Below, piece after piece: positions 17,241 through 26,133 of a stretch of DNA of 42,577 nt. Made by a program: the position numbers and the translations under genes. Under the pieces are notes generated by a model. That model was not told the DNA's origin, did no database searches, and saw only the letters and a list, made by a program, of their open reading frames with translations. Position 1 is the first letter of the stretch. The number at the start of each line of letters is the position of its first letter. Origin of the DNA: Alkalihalobacillus sp. BA299 (GTDB lineage Bacteria > Bacillota > Bacilli > Bacillales > Bacillaceae_F); NCBI RefSeq assembly GCF_017745675.1, contig NZ_JAFLJM010000028.1:1-42577 (forward strand). The letters are read 5' to 3'.

Positions 17241-17621
17241 TTTATAATAAATACATAGACCTAATAAAATGTAATATCATTTCCTTATATTAATATAATA
17301 ACTTTTTATAAATTAATAAGAATAGATATATACTATTCCTTTTCTCCTTGCTAGTACTGTATTCTCAAAAATAGTGGTAAGGAATTTGTCCCATTCGAAA
17401 AAGGCTGATGTTGACAGTATGAATTTGAATTATAATTGAATACTTACTCCTTCCTTGATGCATTGTCCTGTAAAAAAACTCTTATCAGACCTAAATAACT
17501 AGGACTTCACCCATTTTTCAGCGATATACTGGGATATTGTCACGTCTTTCCTATGCCCATTAATACGATATATAAGCCATTACTTTCGATGTCGTATTTG
17601 CAGTTTGGAAGGAGATTTCAG
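17241..17621. other. Gene-free upstream region of the ytcA-like operon
   Basis: About 380 AT-rich bases between the sulfotransferase remnant and the UDP-glucose dehydrogenase gene. It should contain the promoter of the rightward operon, but I cannot name one with confidence. TTGACA and TATAAT occur at 17411 and 17431, but only 14 bases apart. No RNA gene or conserved frame is seen. Confidence 0.4.
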
Positions 17622-18902
17622 ATGAATATATGTGTGATTGGAGCTGGGTATGTAGGACTTACAACTGCAGCCGTTTTATCTGACTGTGGTCATTATATCG
17701 ATTGTGTAGATATAAATCATGAAAGGATAGCCATGTTAAAAAAAGGAGTCGTTCCAATTTTTGAACCGGGCTTAGAAGAAATAATTTCAAAAAACATAGA
17801 GAACAACCATTTAACTTTTTCAACTAAAGTGAAGGAAAAAATTGATGAAAATCCAATAATTTTTATTACGGTTGGCACTCCATCATTAGAAGATGGAAGT
17901 CCAAACCTCACCTATGTAAAGTTAGTTGTCGATGATATTGCCAATTCAATAACTTCTCACAAAACGATTATTATTAAAAGTACGGTACCACCTGGAACAA
18001 ATGAAGAAATTTATAACATGTTTATTGAAAAAGATGTCGACCCTGAATTGTTTGATATCGTTTCCAATCCTGAGTTTTTACGTGAAGGCTCAGCTGTGAA
18101 GGATATGCTGGAGCCAGATAAGGTAGTAGTCGGTATAAAGCGACCTGAGCCAGTACAAGTGATGCAAAAGATTTATCAACAAATACATGCTCCTTATATT
18201 GTGACAAGTCTAACGGGGGCGGAAATGATTAAGTATGCTTCGAATGCTTTTTTAGCGACCAAGATTTCATTTATTAATGAAATTGCCCGAATATGTGATG
18301 CGTATGAAGTGAATGTATCTGATGTTGCTTTGGGACTCGGAACCGACCCGAGAATTGGTCCACTTTTCCTTCGAGCGGGGTTAGGATACGGTGGATCATG
18401 TTTCCCTAAAGATTTACAAGGACTGACGTATGCCGCGAAAAAGAAAAACATTCACCCCGAGTTAATTACTTCCGTACAAAACGTCAATGATATGCAAATT
18501 GATATCTACTTGAAAAAACTGAAAAGCGCTATTCCAGAGCTAAAAGAAAAACAAGTTACGGTTTGGGGACTTTCCTTCAAACCTGACACAGACGACACCC
18601 GTTATTCTGCTTCAATTCGATTAATCGAAAAATTACTGGAGGAAGGTGCAACCATTCACGCATACGATCCTGTAGTTAAGCTAGACCATCCCGAGATTAT
18701 TTGTCATTCGAACGCCTATGAAGCTGTTAAACAATCTGACGCACTGATCGTTGCGACCGAATGGAATGAATTTAAAGAAATCAATTGGTTAAAAGTGAAA
18801 GAATCAATGGATGGAAACATTGTTCTTGATGGCCGCAATATCATTGACCCTAGAATCGTAAGGCATGCCGGCTTCCACTATTTAGGGGTGGGGCAATTGT
18901 GA
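17622..18902 (+). CDS. ytcA: UDP-glucose 6-dehydrogenase
   Basis: 426 residues of the UDP-glucose/GDP-mannose dehydrogenase family, oxidising UDP-glucose to UDP-glucuronate with two NAD+. It has the N-terminal NAD site ICVIGAGYVGLTTA, STVPPGTNE, NPEFLREGSAVKDMLEPDKV, the catalytic Cys in GGSCFPKD and a C-terminal substrate domain (SFKPDTDDTRYS). I chose ATG 17622 because GGAAGGAGAT lies just upstream and the Rossmann strand follows at once; an upstream start at 17553 would add 23 unsupported residues. The stop overlaps the start of the next gene by four bases (GTGA). The order dehydrogenase-epimerase-GT4 is that of B. subtilis ytcA-ytcB-ytcC beside cotS. A tuaD-type role in a wall polymer is the alternative. 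Confidence 0.88.
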   Translation: MNICVIGAGYVGLTTAAVLSDCGHYIDCVDINHERIAMLKKGVVPIFEPGLEEIISKNIENNHLTFSTKVKEKIDENPIIFITVGTPSLEDGSPNLTYVKLVVDDIANSITSHKTIIIKSTVPPGTNEEIYNMFIEKDVDPELFDIVSNPEFLREGSAVKDMLEPDKVVVGIKRPEPVQVMQKIYQQIHAPYIVTSLTGAEMIKYASNAFLATKISFINEIARICDAYEVNVSDVALGLGTDPRIGPLFLRAGLGYGGSCFPKDLQGLTYAAKKKNIHPELITSVQNVNDMQIDIYLKKLKSAIPELKEKQVTVWGLSFKPDTDDTRYSASIRLIEKLLEEGATIHAYDPVVKLDHPEIICHSNAYEAVKQSDALIVATEWNEFKEINWLKVKESMDGNIVLDGRNIIDPRIVRHAGFHYLGVGQL

Positions 18903-19852
18903 AAATACTAGTGACTGGTGCCGCTGGGTTTATCGGCTCGCACCTATGTGAATATCTACTAACAGATGAATCAAATGAAGTCATTGGGGTTGATGGTTTT
19001 GTAGGTTTTACGGACCATGCTATAAAGCAGAGAAACTTAGTGAACCTTATGAACCACCCTCGTTTTCAATTTGTAAAAAAAGATTTGCTCGATATTAATT
19101 GGGATGATCACCTGAAAGACGTCGATGTCATTTTTCATTTAGCCGGTATGCCAGGGGTGAGAACGAGCTGGGGGGAAGACTTTAAACTTTATGTTAACTA
19201 TAATATCAATGTGACTCAACGTTTATTAGAGGCGAGCCGTAACTTACCCATTAAAAAATTCATTTATGCTTCCACTTCCTCCGCTTACGGCGACAAAACA
19301 GGAAAAGTATCAGAGGATTCCAGGTGTACTCCTCTTTCCCCATATGGTGTAACGAAATTAACTGGTGAATATTTATGTCGGGTCTATCATGAAAATGATG
19401 GTGTTCCTATCGTAATCCTAAGATATTTCACCGTTTATGGCCCGAGACAACGACCTGACATGGCTTTTCACCGCTTTATTAGAAAAATAATGCTGGGTGA
19501 ACCAATCGAAGTCTATGGTGATGGAAAACAAACTCGCGACTTTACGTTTATATCTGATTGTGTAAAAGGAACAGCAGCGACACTTTATACAGACCATTCT
19601 ATTATCGGAGAGACGATTAACATTGGTGGAAAAGAACGAGCTTCAGTCTTAGATACCATCTCCATTATTGAAGAGCTTTTTCAACAAAAAGCGAATATCA
19701 ATTTTACTGGAAATACTCGCGGGGAACCGAAACACACGTGGGCCGATATTTCTAAAGCTCAAAAACTCCTTCATTATTATCCAACCATCTCTCTAAAAAT
19801 AGGACTACAAAAAGAAATAGAAGATTTAAAGCAACTCTACAAGGAGGTGTGA
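18899..19852 (+). CDS. ytcB: NDP-sugar epimerase (UDP-glucuronate 4-epimerase-like)
   Basis: 317 residues of an extended SDR. The NAD-binding TGAAGFIGSHL is at the start, then HLAGMPGVRTSW, YASTSSAYG, the catalytic YGVTK pair, LRYFTVYGPRQRPDMAFHRF and YGDGKQTRDFTFISD. The PGVR and RPDMA features are typical of UDP-glucuronate 4-epimerases. It fits directly behind UDP-glucose dehydrogenase: UDP-GlcA would become UDP-GalA. The GTG start lies within the TGA of the upstream gene (translational coupling), and the next gene begins two bases after its stop. No irregularity is seen. Specificity for the uronate over UDP-glucose is inferred from context and motifs. Confidence 0.83.
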   Translation: MKILVTGAAGFIGSHLCEYLLTDESNEVIGVDGFVGFTDHAIKQRNLVNLMNHPRFQFVKKDLLDINWDDHLKDVDVIFHLAGMPGVRTSWGEDFKLYVNYNINVTQRLLEASRNLPIKKFIYASTSSAYGDKTGKVSEDSRCTPLSPYGVTKLTGEYLCRVYHENDGVPIVILRYFTVYGPRQRPDMAFHRFIRKIMLGEPIEVYGDGKQTRDFTFISDCVKGTAATLYTDHSIIGETINIGGKERASVLDTISIIEELFQQKANINFTGNTRGEPKHTWADISKAQKLLHYYPTISLKIGLQKEIEDLKQLYKEV

Positions 19853-19854
19853 TC

Positions 19855-21003
19855 ATGAAAGTTGCGTTGGTATGTACCGAGAACCTTCCTTCACCGGCTA
19901 TCAAAGGTGGAGCGATCCAAGTGTTAATTGATGGAATCGTACCAATATTAAGTGAGAAGCATGACATTTCCATCTTTTCAGTCGCTGACCATTCACTACC
20001 TAATCGAGAAATAGTGAATAACATTGAATATATTCGCGTTCCTTATAAAAATTATATGAGAGAGATTGCTAAACTTTTATCTCAATCTCGCTTTGATATT
20101 ATTCAAGTATACAACCGTCCAAAAGCGATATTACATTTTAAAGAGGTTGCTCCAAACAGCAAATTGATACTAAGCCTTCATAATGATGTATTACGTGAAG
20201 AAAAGGTTGCTTATGAGTTAGGAAAAAAGGTGATTGAGACTTGTGATCATATTTTTGCGATCAGTCAATATATTAAACAAGAACTCATGAATCGGTTTCC
20301 TGAAGCCGGTGATAAAACGACCGTTGTTTATTCAGGTGTGAACTTAAATGACTATTCGCCGATTTGGTCCTCACATATTCAACCCATACGTCAGCATTAT
20401 CGAGAAAAATATGGTGTAGAAAATAAAAAGGTGATTTTATTTGCCGGGCGTCTTTGTAAATCGAAAGGACCCCATATTCTAATTCAAGCGATGAGATCCT
20501 TGATAAAAAAACATCCTGATGCTGTTTTAGTCATTGCTGGCGGCAAATGGTTTAGTGATAATACAATTAATCATTATGTGTATTACCTCTACCAGCTTGC
20601 AAAGCCTTTAAAGGAAAAAGTGATTTTTACAAAATTTATTCCTGCACAAGAAATTCCTAAATTTTTTCTAATTGCCGACATTTTTGTATGCAGCTCTCAA
20701 TGGGAGGAACCACTTGCTAGAGTTCATTATGAAGCAATGGCGGCGGGGCTCCCGATTATTACAACAAATAGAGGCGGTAATACCGAAGTTATCACCCATT
20801 TAAAAAATGGCTATGTTATTGATGATTATAACGTACCGAAACAATTTGCCGATGCCATTGATTACTATTTATGTAACCCAAATGTTGCTTTACAGTTTGC
20901 AAAAAACGGTCGTTTACTCGTTGAAGAAAACTTTCAATACAAGCATACTGTAAAACGTCTTGAAACAGCCTATGAAGCTATAAAAGAAGGGATTACAAAT
21001 TAG
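19855..21003 (+). CDS. ytcC: GT4-family glycosyltransferase, CotSA/YtcC type
   Basis: 382 residues of a GT-B enzyme. The N-terminus KVALVCTENLPSP, IKGGAIQVLIDG matches the CotSA/YtcC group. Donor-domain motifs are VILFAGRLCKSKGPHILIQA, SSQWEEPLARVHYEAMAAGL and TTNRGGNTEV, with the E-x7-E pair in EPLARVHYE. ATG 19855 is taken because AAGGAGGTG, part of the end of the preceding gene, is well spaced from it. It closes the ytcABC-like operon; a hairpin terminator lies 27 bases downstream. It probably transfers a hexose or a uronic acid made by the two upstream enzymes to a coat or surface glycan. It is a clear paralog of the cotSA-like gene at 26.1-27.5 kb. Confidence 0.83.
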   Translation: MKVALVCTENLPSPAIKGGAIQVLIDGIVPILSEKHDISIFSVADHSLPNREIVNNIEYIRVPYKNYMREIAKLLSQSRFDIIQVYNRPKAILHFKEVAPNSKLILSLHNDVLREEKVAYELGKKVIETCDHIFAISQYIKQELMNRFPEAGDKTTVVYSGVNLNDYSPIWSSHIQPIRQHYREKYGVENKKVILFAGRLCKSKGPHILIQAMRSLIKKHPDAVLVIAGGKWFSDNTINHYVYYLYQLAKPLKEKVIFTKFIPAQEIPKFFLIADIFVCSSQWEEPLARVHYEAMAAGLPIITTNRGGNTEVITHLKNGYVIDDYNVPKQFADAIDYYLCNPNVALQFAKNGRLLVEENFQYKHTVKRLETAYEAIKEGITN

Positions 21004-21029
21004 ATTTTAATAAATAGCACCAGCGGTAG

Positions 21030-21059
21030 GGTTTAGGATGTTCTATTTTCTCCTAAACC
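21030..21059 (+). terminator. Intrinsic terminator after the ytcABC-like operon
   Basis: GGTTTAGGA and TCCTAAACC form a 9-bp stem with a 12-base loop, followed by TTTAAATTTTT. It sits 27 bases after the GT4 stop and separates that operon from the sulfate genes. Confidence 0.65.
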
Positions 21060-21204
21060 TTTAAATTTTTGTTCACCACTAAATGCGTTTCCACCTTTAT
21101 TAAGCGGATTAAAAATGTTAACACTTCTTAGGCAAGCGACAGAACAAATCCACTAAAAGGTACATATGTAAGTAGTAATATATTGAATAGGTATGGTGTG
21201 CATT

Positions 21205-22974
21205 ATGTCTTTTTCTGTTATAACGGTTACTGTCGTTTTAATTTTTATGTTTATTTGTCTTATTAAAGAATGGTTTGCACCTGAGCTTACCGTTTTTACT
21301 TCATTAGCTTTGCTTATTGTTTTAGGAGTTCTGCCTATCCATGAAGCTTTTCAAGGTTTTGCAAACCCTGCAGTTCATACGATTGGCTTATTAATGGTTA
21401 TTGCCTATGCTGTTCAAAAATGTGGCATTGTACCGAAGCTCCTAACACGTATTTTAGGGAAAAATTCACAACTACCTATCGTCCTTATTAAAATGATGCT
21501 TCCTGTTTCTTTTTTATCGGCATTCATGAATAATACTCCAATCGTTGCCATGCTTACCCCGATTATTCATAGTTGGGGGATGAAAAATAAAATCTCTCCT
21601 TCTAAACTACTTATTCCACTTTCTTATGCTGCCATTATTGGAGGAACGATAACGTTAATTGGCACATCGACAAATTTACTCGTTCATGGATTACTACAGC
21701 AGCATGGACATCCAGGATTTTCAATGTTTCAGTTTTCATTAATTGGTATCCCGCTTTTTCTTGTTAGTTTATTTTATATGATCATTTATGGTCATATAAA
21801 ATTACCGAATAATCAAAATTTGATCGAGGCCTACCAATCTACCAGAAAAGATTATACGGTTGAAGTCAAAGTAAATATTGATTCCCCTTGGATTGGAAAA
21901 ACGGTAAAGGATGTTAACTTAAGGGCATTGCACGATATCTTTCTCGTTCAAATCATTCGAAGCAATAACGTCATCACTCCAGCCTCTAGGTATGAAATTA
22001 TTCAAGAAAACGACGTACTGATCTTTTCCGGTAATGTAGAAAGCATTTTGAAGCTGCTCCATTTAAAAGGAATAGAGCTCACTACCTTGAATGAAGAAGT
22101 GGAACCCGTTTATAAGCCCAATACCTCTAATTTAGTTGAAGTCGTTGTATCCCACTCTTCTCCTTTAATTCGAAAAAAAATTAAAGATTCGAACTTTAGA
22201 GCTCAATATAATTCTGCAATCGTCGCTATTCGCAGAAACAATCAACAAATCTCTACCGGCATCGGAAACATTGTCATCAAGCCAGGAGATACACTCCTGC
22301 TTTTGGAAGGAAAAGATTTTATTAACTCATGGTCTAACTCTCGTGATTTTTATCTTGTGTCTGGGATCCAAACAGATGAAACAACAGTCACCGCTAAGTC
22401 CAAGGTTATTATTCCTACCTTAGTTGTCGTCATTGCATTAGCATCCCTTCAACTCTTATCGATATTTGAAGCCGCTCTTCTAGGAATGATTATATTAACT
22501 GTCACGAAATCCATAACAGCTGTTGAAGTAAAAAATGCCATTGACTGGGGGATTTTAGTACTCATCGCTTCAGCAATTGGCATAGCAAAAGCAGTTGAAA
22601 ATGCTGGATTACCTACTCTAATAACCAATCTCTTAAACTTGGCGAATCCAATGAACGTAATCATCCTTTGCTTCATAATCTACCTAGTAACTCTCATTTT
22701 AACAGAACTAATCAGCAATATCGCAGCGGCTGCGCTTATGTTTCCGATTGGATTTTCATTAGCGGTTCAACTAGGTTACAATCCTGAACTGTTTGCGATC
22801 ATTATTGCCATAGCTGCCTCCTGTAGCTTTATGACTCCTATCGGCTATCAAACGAATTTACTCGTTTATGGACCAGGTGATTACCGTTTTTCTGACTTTT
22901 TTAAAGTAGGCTTTCCACTAAGTCTCCTATGTATGATTGTTACCGTATTTATAGCTGTTTTTATTTGGGGATGA
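21205..22974 (+). CDS. SLC13-family permease with two RCK-C domains, probably sulfate uptake
   Basis: About 589 residues. Membrane segments occupy roughly 1-200 and 390-589. Two soluble TrkA-C (RCK_C) domains lie between them, around 210-295 (VNIDSPWIGKTVKDVNLR) and 305-385 (VSHSSPLIRKKIKDSNFR). Conserved transport motifs are FMNNTPIVAMLTPII and GGTITLIGTSTNLLVHG in the first half, and a second ISNIAAAALMFPI, SCSFMTPIGYQTNLLVYGPG in the second half (SNT-type repeats). SLC13 proteins with RCK_C inserts include sulfate/sodium symporters. The position just before APS kinase and ATP sulfurylase supports sulfate, although other divalent anions are possible. The start is uncertain between ATG 21193 and ATG 21205; I prefer the latter, with GGTG six bases upstream. 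Confidence 0.8.
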   Translation: MSFSVITVTVVLIFMFICLIKEWFAPELTVFTSLALLIVLGVLPIHEAFQGFANPAVHTIGLLMVIAYAVQKCGIVPKLLTRILGKNSQLPIVLIKMMLPVSFLSAFMNNTPIVAMLTPIIHSWGMKNKISPSKLLIPLSYAAIIGGTITLIGTSTNLLVHGLLQQHGHPGFSMFQFSLIGIPLFLVSLFYMIIYGHIKLPNNQNLIEAYQSTRKDYTVEVKVNIDSPWIGKTVKDVNLRALHDIFLVQIIRSNNVITPASRYEIIQENDVLIFSGNVESILKLLHLKGIELTTLNEEVEPVYKPNTSNLVEVVVSHSSPLIRKKIKDSNFRAQYNSAIVAIRRNNQQISTGIGNIVIKPGDTLLLLEGKDFINSWSNSRDFYLVSGIQTDETTVTAKSKVIIPTLVVVIALASLQLLSIFEAALLGMIILTVTKSITAVEVKNAIDWGILVLIASAIGIAKAVENAGLPTLITNLLNLANPMNVIILCFIIYLVTLILTELISNIAAAALMFPIGFSLAVQLGYNPELFAIIIAIAASCSFMTPIGYQTNLLVYGPGDYRFSDFFKVGFPLSLLCMIVTVFIAVFIWG

Positions 22975-23016
22975 GTAAGAGAGAGTTTTTAATAATTAGG
23001 AAGGGAGTTGTCCAAA

Positions 23017-23646
23017 ATGAAAAAGAAGAAAAACACCCCAGCAAATATTGTTTGGCATCAATCTAAGATTACAAAACTCGATCGACAAAAATTACACGGC
23101 CACAAAAGTCTTATGCTTTGGTTCACAGGCCTCTCAGGTTCGGGAAAGTCCACAATCGCTAACGCTCTTCAACACGAATTGCATCAAGACGGAATGAGTG
23201 TGTATTTATTAGACGGTGACAATCTTCGTCATGGGATCAATCGTAATTTAACGTTTTCTGAGCAAGACCGGAAAGAAAATGTTCGCCGAACAGCTGAGGT
23301 CGGAAAACTATTTGTAAATGCAGGTATAGTTGTTCTTGCAGCGCTTATTTCCCCTTATGAAGAAGATCGCGAGCAAGCCCGATTACTGTTTGAACCTGGT
23401 GAATTTGTTGAAGTTTATGTGAAGTGTTCATTACAGGAATGTGAAAAACGAGACCCAAAAGGCTTATATAAAAAGGCTCGACGTGGTGAAATCCCTCAAT
23501 TTACCGGGATAAGTCAGCCTTATGAAGAACCACAAAATCCAGAGGTTACGATTGATACGACAAAAATGTCGGTAGGTGAATCTGTTCAAAAGATTAAATC
23601 CTTTATCTTAAGTGAATTAAAATTAGCAGAACATAAAGAGGAGTGA
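23017..23646 (+). CDS. cysC: Adenylylsulfate (APS) kinase
   Basis: 209 residues; phosphorylates APS with ATP to PAPS. P-loop GLSGSGKST at 38-46, DGDNLRHGINRNLTFSEQDR (the APS-binding DGDNxRxG block), ENVRRTAEVGKLF, ALISPYEEDREQAR and the lid segment KARRGEIPQFTGISQPYE are all present, so the enzyme should be active. The N-terminal 20 residues are very basic. I chose ATG 23017 because AAGGGAG stands nine bases upstream; a TTG at 23008 would touch that site. It lies 42 bases behind the permease, and its end overlaps the upstream region of sat. There is no PAPS reductase gene (cysH) in the operon, unlike the B. subtilis cysH operon. Confidence 0.92.
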   Translation: MKKKKNTPANIVWHQSKITKLDRQKLHGHKSLMLWFTGLSGSGKSTIANALQHELHQDGMSVYLLDGDNLRHGINRNLTFSEQDRKENVRRTAEVGKLFVNAGIVVLAALISPYEEDREQARLLFEPGEFVEVYVKCSLQECEKRDPKGLYKKARRGEIPQFTGISQPYEEPQNPEVTIDTTKMSVGESVQKIKSFILSELKLAEHKEE

Positions 23647-23651
23647 GTGTT

Positions 23652-24788
23652 TTGACACATAGTATCCCCCACGGTGGAGAGCTGGTTAATCAAATTGATT
23701 TAAATTTTGATTTCTCTTCAATCTCTTCAGAAGTTAAAATCGATAGAATGGCCTTATCTGATTTAGAGTTAATCGCAAACGGAGCTTATAGTCCACTAAC
23801 TGGATTTTTGGGAAAGGATGACTATGAATCTGTTTTACACAATATGATGCTTAAAAATGAGATGGTTTGGAGTATTCCGATTACTTTGCCGGTGACTGAA
23901 AAAGCTGCAAAGCGCTTGATTATAGGAGAACCTATTAAACTACTCTTTGACAATACAGTCTACGGCATTTTACACGTTGAAGAAATATATACACCAGATA
24001 AATTGCTTGAAGCAAAGCTTGTCTATCAAACAACGGATAAAAACCACCCAGGAGTTAAAAAACTACAAGAACGTCCAAATGTTTATGTAGCTGGCCCCGT
24101 TACTTTAACGAAAATTCCTTCTAAAAATAAAAAGTTTTTACAATACTATAACTCCCCATCGGAAACGAGAAAAGCATTTGAACAAAATAATTGGAAAACA
24201 GTCGTTGGATTCCAAACGCGAAACCCTGTGCACAGAGCTCATGAATTCATTCAAAAATGTGCCCTTGAAACAGTTGATGGTTTATTTCTTAACCCCCTTG
24301 TCGGTGAAACAAAATCAGATGATATACCTGCTGACGTTAGAATGGAAAGCTATGAAGTTCTTCTAAAAAACTATTATCCTAGTGAGAGAGTATTTTTATC
24401 CGTATTTCCAGCAGCGATGAGATATGCCGGTCCGAAAGAAGCTGTGTTCCACGCGCTTGTTAGAAAAAATTATGGTTGTACTCATTTTATCGTCGGTCGT
24501 GATCATGCTGGTGTTGGCGATTATTATGGAACATACGATGCACAGGAGATTTTTAAGCAATTTTCACCAGAAGAAATAGGGATCAACATTCTTTGTTTTG
24601 AACATAGTTTTTATTGTAAAAAATGTGAGAACATGTCTTCGCGTAAAACGTGTCCACATGGGAAGGAAGATCATCTGCATTTATCGGGAACGAAGGTACG
24701 TGAAATGCTACGAAATGGAATTACACCGCCGCCGCAATTTAGCCGACCAGAGGTGATCGAAGTGTTAATGAGGGGGATGGAAAGTTAA
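23652..24788 (+). CDS. sat: ATP sulfurylase (sulfate adenylyltransferase)
   Basis: 378 residues of the homodimer-type bacterial Sat; makes APS and pyrophosphate from ATP and sulfate. The start is MTHSIPHGGELVNQ as in the family. GAYSPLTGFLGKDDYESVL, the active-site block FQTRNPVHRAHE (QxRN and HxxH), GRDHAGVGDYYGTYDAQEIF and a Cys cluster FYCKKCENMSSRKTCPHGKE are present; the C-terminus has LSGTKVREMLRNG. TTG 23652 is taken as start, as GAGGAG precedes it by eight bases; an overlapping GTG at 23643 has its ribosome site too close. Coupled tightly to cysC. Together they supply PAPS, here apparently without a reducing partner. Convergent with the NERD gene; only 70 bases lie between. Confidence 0.92.
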   Translation: MTHSIPHGGELVNQIDLNFDFSSISSEVKIDRMALSDLELIANGAYSPLTGFLGKDDYESVLHNMMLKNEMVWSIPITLPVTEKAAKRLIIGEPIKLLFDNTVYGILHVEEIYTPDKLLEAKLVYQTTDKNHPGVKKLQERPNVYVAGPVTLTKIPSKNKKFLQYYNSPSETRKAFEQNNWKTVVGFQTRNPVHRAHEFIQKCALETVDGLFLNPLVGETKSDDIPADVRMESYEVLLKNYYPSERVFLSVFPAAMRYAGPKEAVFHALVRKNYGCTHFIVGRDHAGVGDYYGTYDAQEIFKQFSPEEIGINILCFEHSFYCKKCENMSSRKTCPHGKEDHLHLSGTKVREMLRNGITPPPQFSRPEVIEVLMRGMES

Positions 24789-24858
24789 TTTTTTACCACT
24801 GAAGTTATATTAACTAGGGGCTAAAGAAGAAATTTGGAGATTACCGGTTGAAATCGGA

Positions 24859-25818
24859 TTAGTTTTCAGGAAATTCTAGCTTATATTTTCTTCCCTTGTT
24901 CTCTCCTATTTGTTCGAAATTTGATGCAATGAGTAGTTTTTTTGCAACAGTAGTAGACATAATGTTTAAAAAGGTTCTCACTTGTTGATTTGTAACCTCT
25001 TTATCTATTAGTAAAGAATAATCTTTAAGTGAAAAAATGTGGGCATCAGAGGAATGAGTAGTACATTCGGGACAAACCCATTTCCCTCTTTTTCTAATCA
25101 TCGCAATTCTGAAACATTCTGGGCAATGGACTCCCGTTAAAATATCTGTATGTGGGATTTGATATTGCTGGAGTAAATTTTGATCTCGAGGCTGGTGTTG
25201 CTTTATTAAGAGATTAGATAATTTTTTTATTTCTTTTAAAGTAAGGATTTCCTTATTGGAGAATTTATCTAACATGATTAGCTTATTTGGAAGTGAGGCA
25301 GCATGAATAACTTCTTTGTTCGGTGCTGCTTTAATAATTGTTGAGGGATTACTAATCACAACTATTGTTTTAATTGGTACTGGGGGAAATTTATGTTTTA
25401 GTAGCCACATGTCTAATTGTCGTTTTTGTCGTTCTACCTGTAATAGAGGATCTGGGAATGCCTCTTCTACATCATTTGAAGTACGGATTAACTGCTGAAA
25501 CGTTTGATCGAATATTAATGACCCATTTATATTTTTCACTTCGAGAATAAGGAGAAATTTCGGTGTCAAAACCAATGTATCCATTTGAAAGTAGAGTCTA
25601 TCATTATGAGGGATTCTGAGATCGTGCAATATCGTGTACCTTTCTTCAGGTAAAAAGGATAAATGAAAGTCAATCGCCTTTTCTCCATTATATCCTGCTA
25701 AACTTTTAGCGAGAGCTTCCTTTATCTGGCTTCTTTTTGGGTGCTCTAGTGGCAGTCTCCTTAGTAACGCTTCTAGTTTTAATATCTTCAATGGAATACT
25801 GCGTTGTTTTTTAATCAA
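24859..25818 (-). CDS. NERD-domain protein with C-terminal zinc ribbon
   Basis: 319 residues. The NERD (nuclease-related) domain spans roughly 45-160: GYNGEKAIDFHL, LPEERYTILHDLRI, FQMDTLVLTPKFLLILEVKN and VERQKRQLDMWLL. The D...ExK arrangement in MDTLVLT...LEVKN is the PD-(D/E)xK-like core of the family. A ribbon CPEC...CPEC near 235-260 probably binds zinc. Such proteins are common in Bacillaceae; their function is not established, though nuclease activity and stress or DNA roles are suggested. TTG 25818 follows GAGGAGAG well. It stands alone between the sulfate operon and the cotSA-like gene and may be unrelated to glycan synthesis. Confidence 0.8.
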   Translation of the reverse strand: MIKKQRSIPLKILKLEALLRRLPLEHPKRSQIKEALAKSLAGYNGEKAIDFHLSFLPEERYTILHDLRIPHNDRLYFQMDTLVLTPKFLLILEVKNINGSLIFDQTFQQLIRTSNDVEEAFPDPLLQVERQKRQLDMWLLKHKFPPVPIKTIVVISNPSTIIKAAPNKEVIHAASLPNKLIMLDKFSNKEILTLKEIKKLSNLLIKQHQPRDQNLLQQYQIPHTDILTGVHCPECFRIAMIRKRGKWVCPECTTHSSDAHIFSLKDYSLLIDKEVTNQQVRTFLNIMSTTVAKKLLIASNFEQIGENKGRKYKLEFPEN

Positions 25819-25930
25819 TTTGGATCACTCTCCTCTTGTTTTGAAGAAAATTTCTCCATGAATAGATAACATCCCTTCATATATGTACGAAAATTAATAA
25901 TTAATTTACGAAACAACTAGCCCCACTATG

Positions 25931-26050
25931 AATATATCATTCTAATTTAAATTATATCGGTCTAATTTACGATATATCAGTCTAACTCCAGATATATCAG
26001 TCTAACTCTCGATATATCGGTCCAACTCAGAATATATCAGTCTAAGCCTA
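25931..26050. repeat. Six tandem 20-bp repeats with GATATATC core
   Basis: Six consecutive units begin at 25931, 25951, 25971, 25991, 26011 and 26031, each exactly 20 bases, approximately RATATATCRGTCTAAYTYNN. The strongest two are GATATATCAGTCTAACTCCA and GATATATCAGTCTAACTCTC. The GATATATC core is itself a palindrome. They lie in the intergenic region (25819-26133) between NERD and the cotSA-like gene, just outside the latter's terminator. The rest of that region has no gene. Confidence 0.8.
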
Positions 26051-26080
26051 TTTTGATCCCTAACTTTATCTACTAATTTA

Positions 26081-26111
26081 AAAAGGTTTGGGATCTCCTC
26101 CCAAACCTTTT
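26081..26111 (-). terminator. Intrinsic terminator of the cotS-cotSA operon
   Basis: AAAAGGTTTGGGA and TCCCAAACCTTTT form a perfect 13-bp stem with a 5-base loop, 23 bases after the cotSA-like stop. On the minus strand the right arm ends in TTTTT. Confidence 0.8.
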
Positions 26112-26133
26112 CCACTCATCCTCATACCGTAAA

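Noticed and set aside
17411..17436. TTGACA and TATAAT upstream of the ytcA-like gene
   Set aside because: The spacing is 14 bases, too short for a sigma-A promoter, and it lies almost 190 bases from the gene.
25931..26050. Possible CRISPR array
   Set aside because: Units are contiguous with no unique spacers and there are no cas genes.
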